Shown piece by piece: positions 43,284 through 51,244 of a stretch of 64,000 nucleotides of DNA. Each line of letters begins with the position of its first letter. Position 1 is the first letter of the stretch. A model generated the notes under the pieces. It worked only from the letters and a program-made list of their open reading frames with translations, did no database searches and was not told where the DNA came from. The position numbers and the translations under genes were made by a program. Origin of the DNA: Baekduia alba (GTDB lineage: Bacteria > Actinomycetota > Thermoleophilia > Solirubrobacterales > Solirubrobacteraceae); NCBI RefSeq assembly GCF_028416635.1, contig NZ_CP114013.1, positions 124,001 to 188,000 of the forward strand, given 5' to 3'.

Positions 43284-45095
43284 GTGCGTGGGCTGTGGGA
43301 TAGTCGGCCCTTGCTGGGACGTTTCGCGTCGAGGTTCCACACCAGGACGCGCTCGCACGAGCACGGCGCGAGCGTGTCGATCCGGCGTGCGCAGATCTCG
43401 TTCGGCGCGATGTGGGCGAGCGAGACCGCCTTCATGGTCGGGCTCGCCGTCCTGGCGTTCCGGACCGGTGGCGTCACCGCGGTCGGCATCGTCACGGCCG
43501 CGCGGATGGCGGCGGCGGCGCTCCTCGCGCCGTGGCTGGCGACGGTCGCCGACCGGGTGCGCCGCGAGCGGGTCCTGACCGCCGTCGGGCTGTTCCGGGC
43601 CGCGGCGCTGGGTGGCGCCGCGGCGGTCACCGCCGCCGCCGGCCCGGTCGTCGTGACCTACGTGTTGGCCGTCGTCGCCACGGTCGCGCTGGCGCTGTTC
43701 CGGCCGGCGCACTCGGCCCTGCTGCCCACGTTGTGCACGTCGCCGCAGCAGCTGACGCGCGCGAACGCGGTCCGCGGCCTGCTCGACTCGTCGGCGACGC
43801 TCGCCGGACCCGCGGCCGCGGCCGTCCTGCTGGCGGTGAGCGGACCGGCGGCCGTGTTCGCGGCGTGCGCGGGCGCGTCGCTGCTGGGTGGCCTGGTCGT
43901 CGTCGGGCTCGCCTACGACGCCCCGCCGCGCGCGGCGACGGCCGCAGCCGCGGGCAGGCGCGGCGGCCAGGTGCTGCAGGGGTTCACGACCATCGCGGCC
44001 GACCGCGGGCTGGCGCTGATCACGGGGCTCGGCCTCGTGCAGACGTTCACGCGCGGGTGCCTGGGCGTCCTCACCGTCGTGGTCGCGATCGACCTCCTGG
44101 AGACGGGCGACCCGGGCGTGGGCGTCCTGACCGCGGCCGTCGGCGCCGGCGGGATGCTCGGGTCGCTGCTCGCGTTCGGGATCGTCGGGCGCGGCCGGCT
44201 CGCGCTCTGGTTCGGCGTCGGCGTCGCGCTCTTCGGGGCGCCGCTGGTGCTCGTCGGCGCCGTCCCCGACGAGGCCACGACGATCGTGCTGCTCGGCGTC
44301 GTCGGCATCGGCAACGCCCTGATCGACGTCGGGGGCTTCACGCTGCTCGCCCGCCTGACCGACGAGACCGTCCTCGCGCGGATGTTCGCCGGCTTCGAGG
44401 CGATCCTCACCCTCGGGGTGGCCGTCGGGAGCCTCGTGACGCCGCTCGTCGTCGAGCTGCTCGGCGTCCGTCCCGCCCTCGTGGCGATCGGGCTGCTCGC
44501 GCCGCTGGCGGTGGTCGCCGCCCGGCCCGCGCTCGGGCGGCTCGACGCCGCCATGCGCGTGCGCGACACCGACATCGAGACCATGCGCGCGATCCGCATG
44601 CTCGGTGCGCTGCCGGTCGCGACGATCGAGCAGCTCGCCGGGGCGCTCGAGCACGTCGAGGTCGAGGCCGGGCACACGGTGTTCCGGCAGGGCGAGCGCG
44701 GCGAGTACTTCTACGTCGTGCGGTCCGGTCGCGTCGACGTGCTCCAGGACGGGCGACTCGTCCGGACGCTCGGCGCCGGCGAGTGCTTCGGCGAGATCGC
44801 CCTGTTGCACGACCAGCCGCGCACCGCCACGGTGCGCGCCGCGGGGGAGACGACGCTGCGCGCGAGCCGGCTGCGACGCAGCGCCTACCTCACCGCCGTG
44901 ACGGGCTATCCCGCCGCCGCGACCGCGGGGGACGAGCTCGTGACGAGCCGGCTCGGGGCCGACGCCCGCCGGCGCTCAGGAGGCGACGCGGCGCGTGCGC
45001 CGGAGGCCGAGCATGTACGGCAGCCCGCGGCCGGCGACGTCGACGGTCCGCCCGAGCCGCTCGAGCCAGCCCGGATCCGGCAGCGTGGGGAGTGA
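43284..45095 (+). CDS. MFS transporter fused to a cyclic-nucleotide-binding domain
   Basis: A 603-residue protein. About twelve hydrophobic segments (residues ~40-425, starting QISFGAMWASETAFMVGLAV) form an MFS transporter. Residues ~445-555 form a cNMP-binding domain with phosphate-binding cassette FGEIALLHDQPRTATVRA, in which the Glu and Arg that contact the nucleotide are kept as in protein kinase A. A disordered tail follows. Direct gating of transport by cAMP or cGMP is the natural inference. The GTG start at 43284 is the best available. The last 120 bp, coding for the low-complexity tail, overlap the 3' end of the convergent DUF2652 gene. Confidence 0.85.
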   Translation: MRGLWDSRPLLGRFASRFHTRTRSHEHGASVSIRRAQISFGAMWASETAFMVGLAVLAFRTGGVTAVGIVTAARMAAAALLAPWLATVADRVRRERVLTAVGLFRAAALGGAAAVTAAAGPVVVTYVLAVVATVALALFRPAHSALLPTLCTSPQQLTRANAVRGLLDSSATLAGPAAAAVLLAVSGPAAVFAACAGASLLGGLVVVGLAYDAPPRAATAAAAGRRGGQVLQGFTTIAADRGLALITGLGLVQTFTRGCLGVLTVVVAIDLLETGDPGVGVLTAAVGAGGMLGSLLAFGIVGRGRLALWFGVGVALFGAPLVLVGAVPDEATTIVLLGVVGIGNALIDVGGFTLLARLTDETVLARMFAGFEAILTLGVAVGSLVTPLVVELLGVRPALVAIGLLAPLAVVAARPALGRLDAAMRVRDTDIETMRAIRMLGALPVATIEQLAGALEHVEVEAGHTVFRQGERGEYFYVVRSGRVDVLQDGRLVRTLGAGECFGEIALLHDQPRTATVRAAGETTLRASRLRRSAYLTAVTGYPAAATAGDELVTSRLGADARRRSGGDAARAPEAEHVRQPAAGDVDGPPEPLEPARIRQRGE

Positions 45096-45683
45096 GCCCG
45101 CGACCCCTTCGATGTCCGCGACGTACGTGAGCACGGGACCGATCCCCTCGAGGTCCTGGGGCAGCTCCCGCACCGGATCGAAGGCGGTCCCGCCGCTGCG
45201 GTAGAGCTCCTCGGAGAAGAGGACGTACTCCGGGGCCTCGACCGGGTTCTTCAGCAGCCGGTGGACGAGGATGACGTCGATCCCCACGAGCTTGCGCCGG
45301 TCGCGGATGGTCTGGGTCGCGACCTCGCCGACGTGGGCGACGAACTTCAACTTCAGGTTGTCGGCCTGCTCGCACGCGTCGCACGGGCAGAGGTTCGTGG
45401 CTACGTACCGGCGCTCCCGGTGGAACGCCTGGTGCATCGCCGCGACGGCCCGGGTCATGGCGGCGGCCGTCGCGTCGTCGTCCAGGGCGTCGGCCCGGCG
45501 GGAGAGGAAGGCCGCGTCGCCTTCGATCTCGATCAGCTCGAAGTCGCCGGCCGCGTCGATGACCGCCTCGAGCAGTCGCGCGGTGTTGACCTCGGCGTGG
45601 GCGAGGCTCATCCGATGCGTCCGCATGTACTCGGTGTAGCCGCCGATGTCGGCGATCAGGAGCAGAGTGCGTTCGGACGCCAT
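44976..45683 (-). CDS. DUF2652 protein, class III cyclase-like
   Basis: A 235-residue DUF2652 protein related to the class III adenylate/guanylate cyclase catalytic fold: LLLIADIGGYTEYMRTHRMS carries the metal-binding Asp of the first strand, followed by AHAEVNTARLLEAVIDAAGD and FELIEIEGDAAFL. Two CxxC pairs (CPCDACEQAD) sit in the centre. Family members often lack some cyclase residues, so activity is uncertain. It faces the MFS-cNMP fusion, overlapping it by 120 bp, which makes a nucleotide-signalling link plausible. The ATG at 45681-45683 is chosen from the first conserved strand. Confidence 0.8.
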   Translation of the reverse strand: MASERTLLLIADIGGYTEYMRTHRMSLAHAEVNTARLLEAVIDAAGDFELIEIEGDAAFLSRRADALDDDATAAAMTRAVAAMHQAFHRERRYVATNLCPCDACEQADNLKLKFVAHVGEVATQTIRDRRKLVGIDVILVHRLLKNPVEAPEYVLFSEELYRSGGTAFDPVRELPQDLEGIGPVLTYVADIEGVAGSLPTLPDPGWLERLGRTVDVAGRGLPYMLGLRRTRRVAS

Positions 45684-45691
45684 GGCAGATC

Positions 45692-46804
45692 CTAGTCCGG
45701 AGTCGGACCTGTCTGCTCGCGAATCGTGCGGCGCCCGTCGTAGGTCCCCCACCGGAATCCGGCCGGGTGGGGCTCGGGCGCCAGCGGCGCGTGCGGCAGG
45801 TCGGGCGGCACGGCCTGGAGGTTGTACTCCGGCGGGGCGATGTCGTTCGGCGTGTCCGGATGGAACAGCGAGGCCAGGTACTGGAGCTGGCCGCGGCCCG
45901 GCCCCTGCTCGAACATCCCGCCGCCGTAGACGCCGATCCCGTGCGCCTCGCAGTAGTCGTAGGTGTCGAGCAGGGCGCGCACGCTGCCGAAGCGCGCGGG
46001 CTTGACGTTGAGCATGCGCGGCCGCCAGGCGAGCCCCTCGATGTCGGCGATCGAGTGGATCGGCTCGTCCCAGGTGATCCGGTCGCGATGGTGCTCGAGC
46101 AGGAGCTCCGTGCCGGGCGCGAGCGCCGGATCCTCGATCCACGCCTCGGGCAGCCCCTCGATCACGCGCCGGTACAGGCCGGCCTCCGGCTCCATGGCGA
46201 CGGTGAGGTTGCGGTAGGAGCCCTTCAGGTCGATGACGTCCACGCGCCCGAGGCGCGCCAGCTCGGCCACGAGGTCGTCGTCCCAGCTCGGCGTCGGGTC
46301 GAGCTTGAACCGCAGGCTCGGGTTCTGGCGCAGCCACCCGTGGAGCCCGAGCAGGCTCGGCGGGTCCCCGATCCGGACCGACGCCACGAAGTTGACCGGC
46401 CGGGCCCGGCGGTCGACGGCGTCCTGGAGCGACAGCCCGTTCTGCCGCAGGGCGAGGTCGAGCGCCGCGCTCTCGAACGCCCACCGGCGGTAGAAGCGGG
46501 CGCTCTCCCGGATCGGCTCCACCGGGAACAGGTTGGCCAGGCCGAGCAGCGTCGAGAGCTCGTCGAAGGTGCGGGCTCCGCGCAGCCAGCTCAGGTCACC
46601 GCCGCCGCGCAGCAGCTCGATCTGGTCGATCTGATCCCACGTGATGTCCTCGCCCTCGCCGACGTGGGCGCCGCCGCCGAGGCGCACGACGACCGAGACC
46701 TTCGTGAACCCGCTCGACGTGTCCCGCACCAGGGGCTGGAGCTCACAGCGGTCGATGACGAGCGGCAGACCGGCCACGCGCGCGTAGGTCGCTTCTCGAG
46801 TCAC
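45692..46804 (-). CDS. Enolase-superfamily enzyme (mandelate racemase / OSB-synthase-like fold)
   Basis: A 370-residue enolase-superfamily protein from a GTG start. The capping N-terminal domain runs to about residue 130. The barrel shows the Lys-x-Asp segment SLRFKLDPTPSW, metal-ligand strands VDVIDLKGSYR, AWIEDPALAP and ITWDEPIH, then LNVKPARFGSVRALLDT and GVYGGGMFEQGPGRGQLQYL. The family abstracts a proton alpha to a carboxylate; the substrate (racemase, dehydratase or lactonising enzyme) cannot be read from sequence. It ends 9 bp before the DUF2652 ATG on the same strand, so the two may form an operon. Confidence 0.82.
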   Translation of the reverse strand: MTREATYARVAGLPLVIDRCELQPLVRDTSSGFTKVSVVVRLGGGAHVGEGEDITWDQIDQIELLRGGGDLSWLRGARTFDELSTLLGLANLFPVEPIRESARFYRRWAFESAALDLALRQNGLSLQDAVDRRARPVNFVASVRIGDPPSLLGLHGWLRQNPSLRFKLDPTPSWDDDLVAELARLGRVDVIDLKGSYRNLTVAMEPEAGLYRRVIEGLPEAWIEDPALAPGTELLLEHHRDRITWDEPIHSIADIEGLAWRPRMLNVKPARFGSVRALLDTYDYCEAHGIGVYGGGMFEQGPGRGQLQYLASLFHPDTPNDIAPPEYNLQAVPPDLPHAPLAPEPHPAGFRWGTYDGRRTIREQTGPTPD

Positions 46805-46910
46805 GTTCGGCCAATGCTCGCTTGCGGACGGCGGCGAGACTCTAACCGCTCCGCCCCTTGACCACCGTCGTCGACGCGCTCGAGCGCCGCCTGCGCGAGC
46901 TCCAGCGCGC

Positions 46911-47150
46911 TCAGCGCCGGAGCATGAAGCGCACCGACTCGACCTCCGCGCCCGAGCGCACCTGCCAGGGCTGCGCGACGGTGCACAGCCGCGCGGCGCG
47001 GTTCACCGACATCCCGAGGTAGTCGACGCCGCGGAGGCGCAGGTGCAGCTTCGTCGCCGCGCGGTCCCCGTGGTCGACGGTGAACCTCGTGAAGCCACAG
47101 CAGTCGACGAAGGCGATGGCCTTGGTCGCGCTAGATATCTCAGCTTGCAC
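46911..47150 (-). pseudogene. Class III nucleotidyl cyclase remnant with internal deletion
   Basis: A 79-codon frame from a GTG at 47148-47150. It begins as a normal cyclase core (KAIAFVDCCGFTRFTVDHGD) and then jumps straight to the end of the domain (LRGVDYLGMSVNRAARLCTV). The 70 or so residues in between, with the second metal-binding Asp and the substrate-binding Lys and Asp, are missing. The start lies inside the promoter region of the alpha-oxoamine synthase operon on the other strand, so expression is doubtful. Read as a decayed gene; an expressed micro-domain is an outside possibility. Confidence 0.6.
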
Positions 47151-47162
47151 AATTGGTATAGT
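47134..47162 (+). promoter_or_regulatory. Looser copy of the cluster regulatory element (site A)
   Basis: GATATC, CTTG and ATTGGTAT occur in the order of the three better copies, with a spacing 2 nt longer, followed by TATAGT. It ends 37 bp before the alpha-oxoamine synthase ATG in a markedly AT-rich segment. Function as an operator/promoter is inferred from similarity and position. Confidence 0.45.
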
Positions 47163-47198
47163 AGACGAGTTGCTACGACGACAGGAGGGGCGCGGACG

Positions 47199-48383
47199 AT
47201 GAACACGTCGTTGCTGGACCGGCTGCGAGCGGAGCTCGACGAGCGCGGGGCGACCACCGGCCTTCGCCGCGACCTCGTGGTCTCAGGTCCCCAGGGGCCG
47301 ACCGTTGGCGTGGGCGACGAGACGCTCGTGAACCTGGCGTCCAACGACTACCTCGGCGTCGCGAGCGATCCCGAGGTAGTCGAGTCGGCTCAGCGCGCGC
47401 TGCGCGACATGGGGCTCGGCGTCACCGCGGGCCGCGTGCTCTGCGGCACGCGGGCGATCCACGGCGAGCTCGAGGCCGCGATCGCCGAGCTGGTCGGCGC
47501 CGAGGACGCCGCGCTCTACAGCTCGTGCTTCGACGCGAACCTCGGCGTCTTCAACGCCCTGCTCGACGGCAGCGACGCCGTGTTCAGCGACGCGCTCAAC
47601 CACGCCAGCCTGATCGACGGCATCCGCCTGACGCAGGCGCACCGGCGCGTCTTCGCGCACGCCGACGTCGACCAGCTCGAGCGCCAGCTCGTCGAGTGCG
47701 TGGACGCGCGCCACCGGCTGATCGTGACCGACGGCGTCTTCAGCATGGACGGCGACGTCGCGCCGCTGCCCCAGCTCGCCGAGCTGGCCTGGCGCTACGA
47801 CGCGGCGCTGGTGGTCGACGACTCGCACGCCACCGGCGTGCTGGGCGCGACCGGCGCGGGCACCGCCGAGCACTTCGGGCTCGACGGCCGCGTCGACGTC
47901 CTGACCGGGACGCTCGGCAAGGCGCTGGGCGGCGGGGCCGGCGGGTTCGTCGCCGGCGACCGCGCGGTCGTGGAGACGCTGCGCCAGGCGTCCCGCTCGT
48001 ACATCTTCACCAACGCGATGGCGCCCCCGCTCGCCGCCGCGGCGCTGACGGCGATCCGCATCGTCCGCGAGCGCCCGGGGCTGCGCGAGCGCCTGGCCGC
48101 GAACACCGCCTGGCTGCGCGGGGCGCTGCGCGACCTCGGCTACGAGGTCCTGCCGGGCGGGCACCCGATCATCCCCGTGATGGTGCGCGGCGGCACGCGC
48201 GCGCGCGACGTCGCGGAGGCGCTGCGCGCGGAAGGCGTCCTCGTGTTCGCGCTGTCGCATCCCGTCGTCCCGGCGGGCGAGGAGCGAATCCGGGTGCAGG
48301 TCTCGGCGGCGCACACCGCCGACCAACTCGAGCTTGCGGCAGCCGCGTTCGGTCGCGCGCGCGACGCCCTCGCCGCGGCATGA
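47199..48383 (+). CDS. Alpha-oxoamine synthase (KBL/BioF-like, PLP-dependent)
   Basis: A 394-residue fold-type I PLP enzyme of the alpha-oxoamine synthase family, which joins an amino acid to an acyl-CoA with loss of CO2 or performs the reverse cleavage (2-amino-3-ketobutyrate CoA ligase, 8-amino-7-oxononanoate synthase). Marks are NLASNDYLGVASDPEVVESA, GTRAIHGELEAAIAEL, VVDDSHATGVLGATG and the PLP-lysine in TGTLGKALGGGAGG (Lys241). AGGAGGGG precedes the ATG. It overlaps an SDR gene by ATGA. In classical threonine catabolism such an enzyme pairs with a dehydrogenase; here the partner is an SDR. Together with the cluster this suggests amino-ketone chemistry on an unknown substrate; a biotin role is unlikely in this context. 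Confidence 0.85.
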   Translation: MNTSLLDRLRAELDERGATTGLRRDLVVSGPQGPTVGVGDETLVNLASNDYLGVASDPEVVESAQRALRDMGLGVTAGRVLCGTRAIHGELEAAIAELVGAEDAALYSSCFDANLGVFNALLDGSDAVFSDALNHASLIDGIRLTQAHRRVFAHADVDQLERQLVECVDARHRLIVTDGVFSMDGDVAPLPQLAELAWRYDAALVVDDSHATGVLGATGAGTAEHFGLDGRVDVLTGTLGKALGGGAGGFVAGDRAVVETLRQASRSYIFTNAMAPPLAAAALTAIRIVRERPGLRERLAANTAWLRGALRDLGYEVLPGGHPIIPVMVRGGTRARDVAEALRAEGVLVFALSHPVVPAGEERIRVQVSAAHTADQLELAAAAFGRARDALAAA

Positions 48384-49174
48384 CCGTCGCCGAGGGGCTG
48401 CGCGCGCCCATGAGCGCCGACGACCGCGAGCTGGCGGGCCGCGTCGCGATCGTGACCGGTGGCGCGAGCGGGATGGGCCTCGCGACCGCGCACGCCCTCG
48501 CGCGCCGCGGCGCGACCGTCGCCGTGTTCGACCTCGCCGTTCCGGATCGCGCCGAGCTGGCGTCCCTGCTGGCGGTGCCGGCGGACCGCGTCCGGTGCGT
48601 CAAGGTCGACGTCACCGACGGCGAGCACCTCGCGCGCGCGTTCACCGCGCTGGTGGAGGAGCAGGCACGGCTCGACGTCCTGGTCAACGCCGCGGGCATC
48701 GCACCGCCGACGGCGTTCGACGACATCACCGAGGACGAGTGGAGCCGTGTGTTCGCGGTCAACGTGGACGGGGCGTTCCTCTGCAGCCAGCGAGCGCTCC
48801 CCGCGATGCGCGCCGGCGGCTGGGGCCGGATCGTCAACTTCTCCTCGACGGCCGGCAAGACCATCAGCACCGCCGGCGGGGCCCACTACACGGCGGCCAA
48901 GCACGCCGTCCTGGGTCTCACGCGGCATCTGGCGAAGGCGTGCGGACCCGACGGGATCACCGTGAACGCCGTCTGCCCGGGGCTCATCGACACGCCGATG
49001 GCGCGCGGCCTGCTCTCGGACGAGGTGCTCGAGCGCGCCACCCGGACGTTCCCCGTGTCGCGGGTCGGCCAGGCCTGGGAGGTCGCCGAGCTGGTCGCGT
49101 TCCTCGCCTCCGACCGCGCGGCCTACATCACGGGCGCCGCCGTCGACATCAACGGCGGCGACCTGATCGTCTGA
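48380..49174 (+). CDS. SDR-family NAD(P)-dependent dehydrogenase
   Basis: A 264-residue classical short-chain dehydrogenase: cofactor motif VTGGASGMGLATA, the NAAG motif, and the catalytic Ser in FSSTAGKT with Tyr/Lys in YTAAKHAVLGL. The C-terminal segment ITGAAVDINGGDLIV is typical. The ATG overlaps the synthase stop, so the pair is co-translated and probably acts on the same metabolite, for example oxidising a beta-hydroxy amino acid or reducing an amino-ketone. Substrate unknown. Confidence 0.88.
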   Translation: MTVAEGLRAPMSADDRELAGRVAIVTGGASGMGLATAHALARRGATVAVFDLAVPDRAELASLLAVPADRVRCVKVDVTDGEHLARAFTALVEEQARLDVLVNAAGIAPPTAFDDITEDEWSRVFAVNVDGAFLCSQRALPAMRAGGWGRIVNFSSTAGKTISTAGGAHYTAAKHAVLGLTRHLAKACGPDGITVNAVCPGLIDTPMARGLLSDEVLERATRTFPVSRVGQAWEVAELVAFLASDRAAYITGAAVDINGGDLIV

Positions 49175-49185
49175 CCGCGCGCCGG

Positions 49186-49950
49186 CTACGCCGGCGGCGG
49201 CATCGCGATGTGCGCCCGGCTGACCGAGGCGCTCGTGGCGAGCACCTGGAGCACGTCGCGGCGAACGCGCTCGCAGCGGTCGTGCATGGCCTGCCGGGCG
49301 CCGTCCGCGTCGCCCGCGCGCAGCGGCTCGAAGATGGCCCCCAGCTCGCCGGGCGGGCTCGCGACCTCCGGGGCGATCAGCGCCACCAGGCGCAGGACCC
49401 GCTCGAGCTCGTCGAGCACGTCGACGATCGCCTTGCCGAGGCGGTTGTTGCGGCCGGAGTTGGCGATGATCCCTTCGAACTCCATCGCGGCCTGCACCGC
49501 GGCCTCCCAGTCGACGTCGCCCGCCGCGCGGGCGAAGGGCACCTTGCCCAGCTCCTCGAGCCGCTCGATCGCGGACGCCTCGAGGCCGTGGCTCGCGGCG
49601 GCGGCAGCAGCCTCGCTGGACAGCAGCGTCCGCAGGCCGCAGAGGTCGTCGGTGTCCTCGAGCGTGACCGGGCTGACCACGTAGCCCGCGCGCGGGAGGG
49701 CATCGACCAGCCCGTCGCGCCGCAGCCGCGCGAGCGCCTCGCGCACCGGCGTCTTGCTGATGCCCCATTGCTGCGCGAGCGACGCCTCGGTGAAGCTGCT
49801 GCCCGGCGCCAGCGTCAGATCGATGATCTGGCGCCGGATCGCTCGGTAGGCCTGATTGGTGCGGTCCAGGCCGCTTTCGTCCTCGCCGATGAGCAGCGCC
49901 GCGGGGATGTGGCGCATCCCGGCGGCCACGGGGTGGATCGTCACGCGCAT
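49186..49950 (-). CDS. GntR/FadR-family (FCD) transcriptional regulator
   Basis: A 254-residue GntR regulator with an N-terminal winged helix (AYRAIRRQIIDLTLAPGSSF, SKTPVREALARLRRDGLVDA) and a C-terminal all-helical FCD ligand-binding domain (DLCGLRTLLSSEAAAAAA, through DADGARQAMHDRCERVRRDV). FCD regulators sense carboxylic acids or amino-acid-derived ligands and usually repress catabolic operons. It lies within the cluster, divergent from the aminotransferase/hydantoinase operon, with a conserved operator-like element in between. It is the obvious candidate to control the elements at 50013, 55107 and 61723. Confidence 0.9.
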   Translation of the reverse strand: MRVTIHPVAAGMRHIPAALLIGEDESGLDRTNQAYRAIRRQIIDLTLAPGSSFTEASLAQQWGISKTPVREALARLRRDGLVDALPRAGYVVSPVTLEDTDDLCGLRTLLSSEAAAAAASHGLEASAIERLEELGKVPFARAAGDVDWEAAVQAAMEFEGIIANSGRNNRLGKAIVDVLDELERVLRLVALIAPEVASPPGELGAIFEPLRAGDADGARQAMHDRCERVRRDVLQVLATSASVSRAHIAMPPPA

Positions 49951-50012
49951 GCGAGCAGTATGCCAATAAGGGGCGTTGATACGGCAATCGGGGGAGGATG
50001 TGTCCGGTCTAG

Positions 50013-50052
50013 GATATTCTTTCGCGACATTGATATCTCAATCCTGTATGCT
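50013..50052 (+). promoter_or_regulatory. Cluster operator/promoter element (site B)
   Basis: GATATT (50013-50018), a 10-nt spacer, then ATTGATATCTCA (50029-50040), followed by TATGCT at 50047-50052 as a likely -10 box. The TTGATATCTCAA core is an inverted repeat with TTGA/TCAA arms. The same arrangement occurs at 55107 and 61723. It lies between the GntR gene and the aminotransferase, so it may control both. Confidence 0.65.
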
Positions 50053-50125
50053 CGCTCCCGTGCAGCCGACGACCTCGAAGCCATGGGTCCTACCCACGTC
50101 CGGCGACCTCCCGAGGATGGGCGCG

Positions 50126-51244
50126 ATGGCCACGCGCGACCGTGCCGCGAGCAGCGCTCGCGACGGCGTACGGGTCCTTCCGCTCGTGGGAGCGCCCATC
50201 CTGCCGATGCCCGAGCACGTGAGGCTCGCGGTCGCGCAGGCGATGGACGACCCCGACCCGCGTGACAGCCGCGGCCTGCCCGAGCTGCGGGCGGCGATCG
50301 CCGCGGAGCTGGAGCGCGAGCATGGCCTACAGGTCGATCCCGAGCGCCGCCTGCTGATCACGCACGGGGCGATGCAGGGTCTCTCGCTCGTGCTGCGCAC
50401 GGTCCTCGCCCCCGGCGACGAGATCCTGGTGCCGGCGCCGACGTTCTTCTTCGACGGCCCGATCCGCGACGCCGGCGCGACGCCGGTCTACGTCCCCTCT
50501 CACGAGCGCGACGACTGGGCGCTCGACCTCCCCGCGCTGGAGGCGGCCGTGACGCCGCGCACCAGCGCCCTCCTCCTCTGCAACCCCAACAACCCGACGG
50601 GCCACCTCCCGGACGCCGCGACCCTCGCGGCGGTGGTCGAGCTCGCTGAGCGCCACGGGCTGCTCGTCATCTCCGACGACTCGTGGCAGCACTTCACCTA
50701 CGACGGCCGTCGCTACCAGCCGGTGGAGGCCCTCGCCGACCGCTGGCCGCACCTGATCACCGTCACGAGCCTCAGCAAGTACTACGCGCTCTCGAGCTGG
50801 CGGGTCGGCTACGTCCTGGCGCGGCCGTCGGTGATCGACGCGCTCCAGCGGCGCTTCGAGTGGGAGGCGTCGTGGTGCAACGTGGTCTCCCAGCGCGCCG
50901 CGATCGCCGCCCTCGACGGGCCGCGCGACTGGCTCGACGCGTCGCTGTCGACCTACGAGGCCAAGCGCGACCGCGTGTGCGACGGCATCGCGGAGAGCGG
51001 TCTGGCCGAGACCGCGAGACCGGCGGCCGGCGCCTTCCTGCTCGTCGACGCCTCCCGCCTCGGCGACACGCCCGCCGCCATCGAGCGCGCGCTGCTGCGG
51101 GAGGGCATCGCGGCGGTGCGCGGGGGCGACATGCACGCGCCCGAGACCTACGTGCGCCTCGTGTACGGCTCCGACGACCAGGTCCTCGACGAGCTGGTGG
51201 GCGGCCTAGGGCGAGCCTGCGCTTCGATCGGAGGCCGCTCGTGA
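50126..51244 (+). CDS. Fold-type I aminotransferase
   Basis: A 372-residue PLP aminotransferase of class I/II: ITHGAMQGLSLVLRTVLAPG, LLLCNPNNPTGHLPD, VISDDSWQHFTYDG, and the PLP-lysine in TSLSKYYALSSWRVGY (Lys218). The ATG at 50126 is preferred: GAGGATGG precedes it, and the predicted transcription start after the -10 box at 50047-50052 makes the ATG at 50048 too early; an ATG at 50117 is also possible. The stop overlaps the GTG of the hydantoinase A gene. It probably converts an amino acid formed in the cluster to a keto acid or semialdehyde. Substrate unknown. Confidence 0.85.
   Translation: MATRDRAASSARDGVRVLPLVGAPILPMPEHVRLAVAQAMDDPDPRDSRGLPELRAAIAAELEREHGLQVDPERRLLITHGAMQGLSLVLRTVLAPGDEILVPAPTFFFDGPIRDAGATPVYVPSHERDDWALDLPALEAAVTPRTSALLLCNPNNPTGHLPDAATLAAVVELAERHGLLVISDDSWQHFTYDGRRYQPVEALADRWPHLITVTSLSKYYALSSWRVGYVLARPSVIDALQRRFEWEASWCNVVSQRAAIAALDGPRDWLDASLSTYEAKRDRVCDGIAESGLAETARPAAGAFLLVDASRLGDTPAAIERALLREGIAAVRGGDMHAPETYVRLVYGSDDQVLDELVGGLGRACASIGGRS

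Noticed and set aside
46859-46910. Short plus-strand frame reading VVDALERRLRELQRAQRR
   Set aside because: It looks like a helix but is under 40 codons, with no ribosome site, and lies beside a decayed gene; could be a shadow or relic.
47199-48383. Biotin synthesis gene bioF
   Set aside because: No bioA, bioB or bioD neighbours; it is coupled to an SDR in a catabolic cluster under the shared regulatory element.
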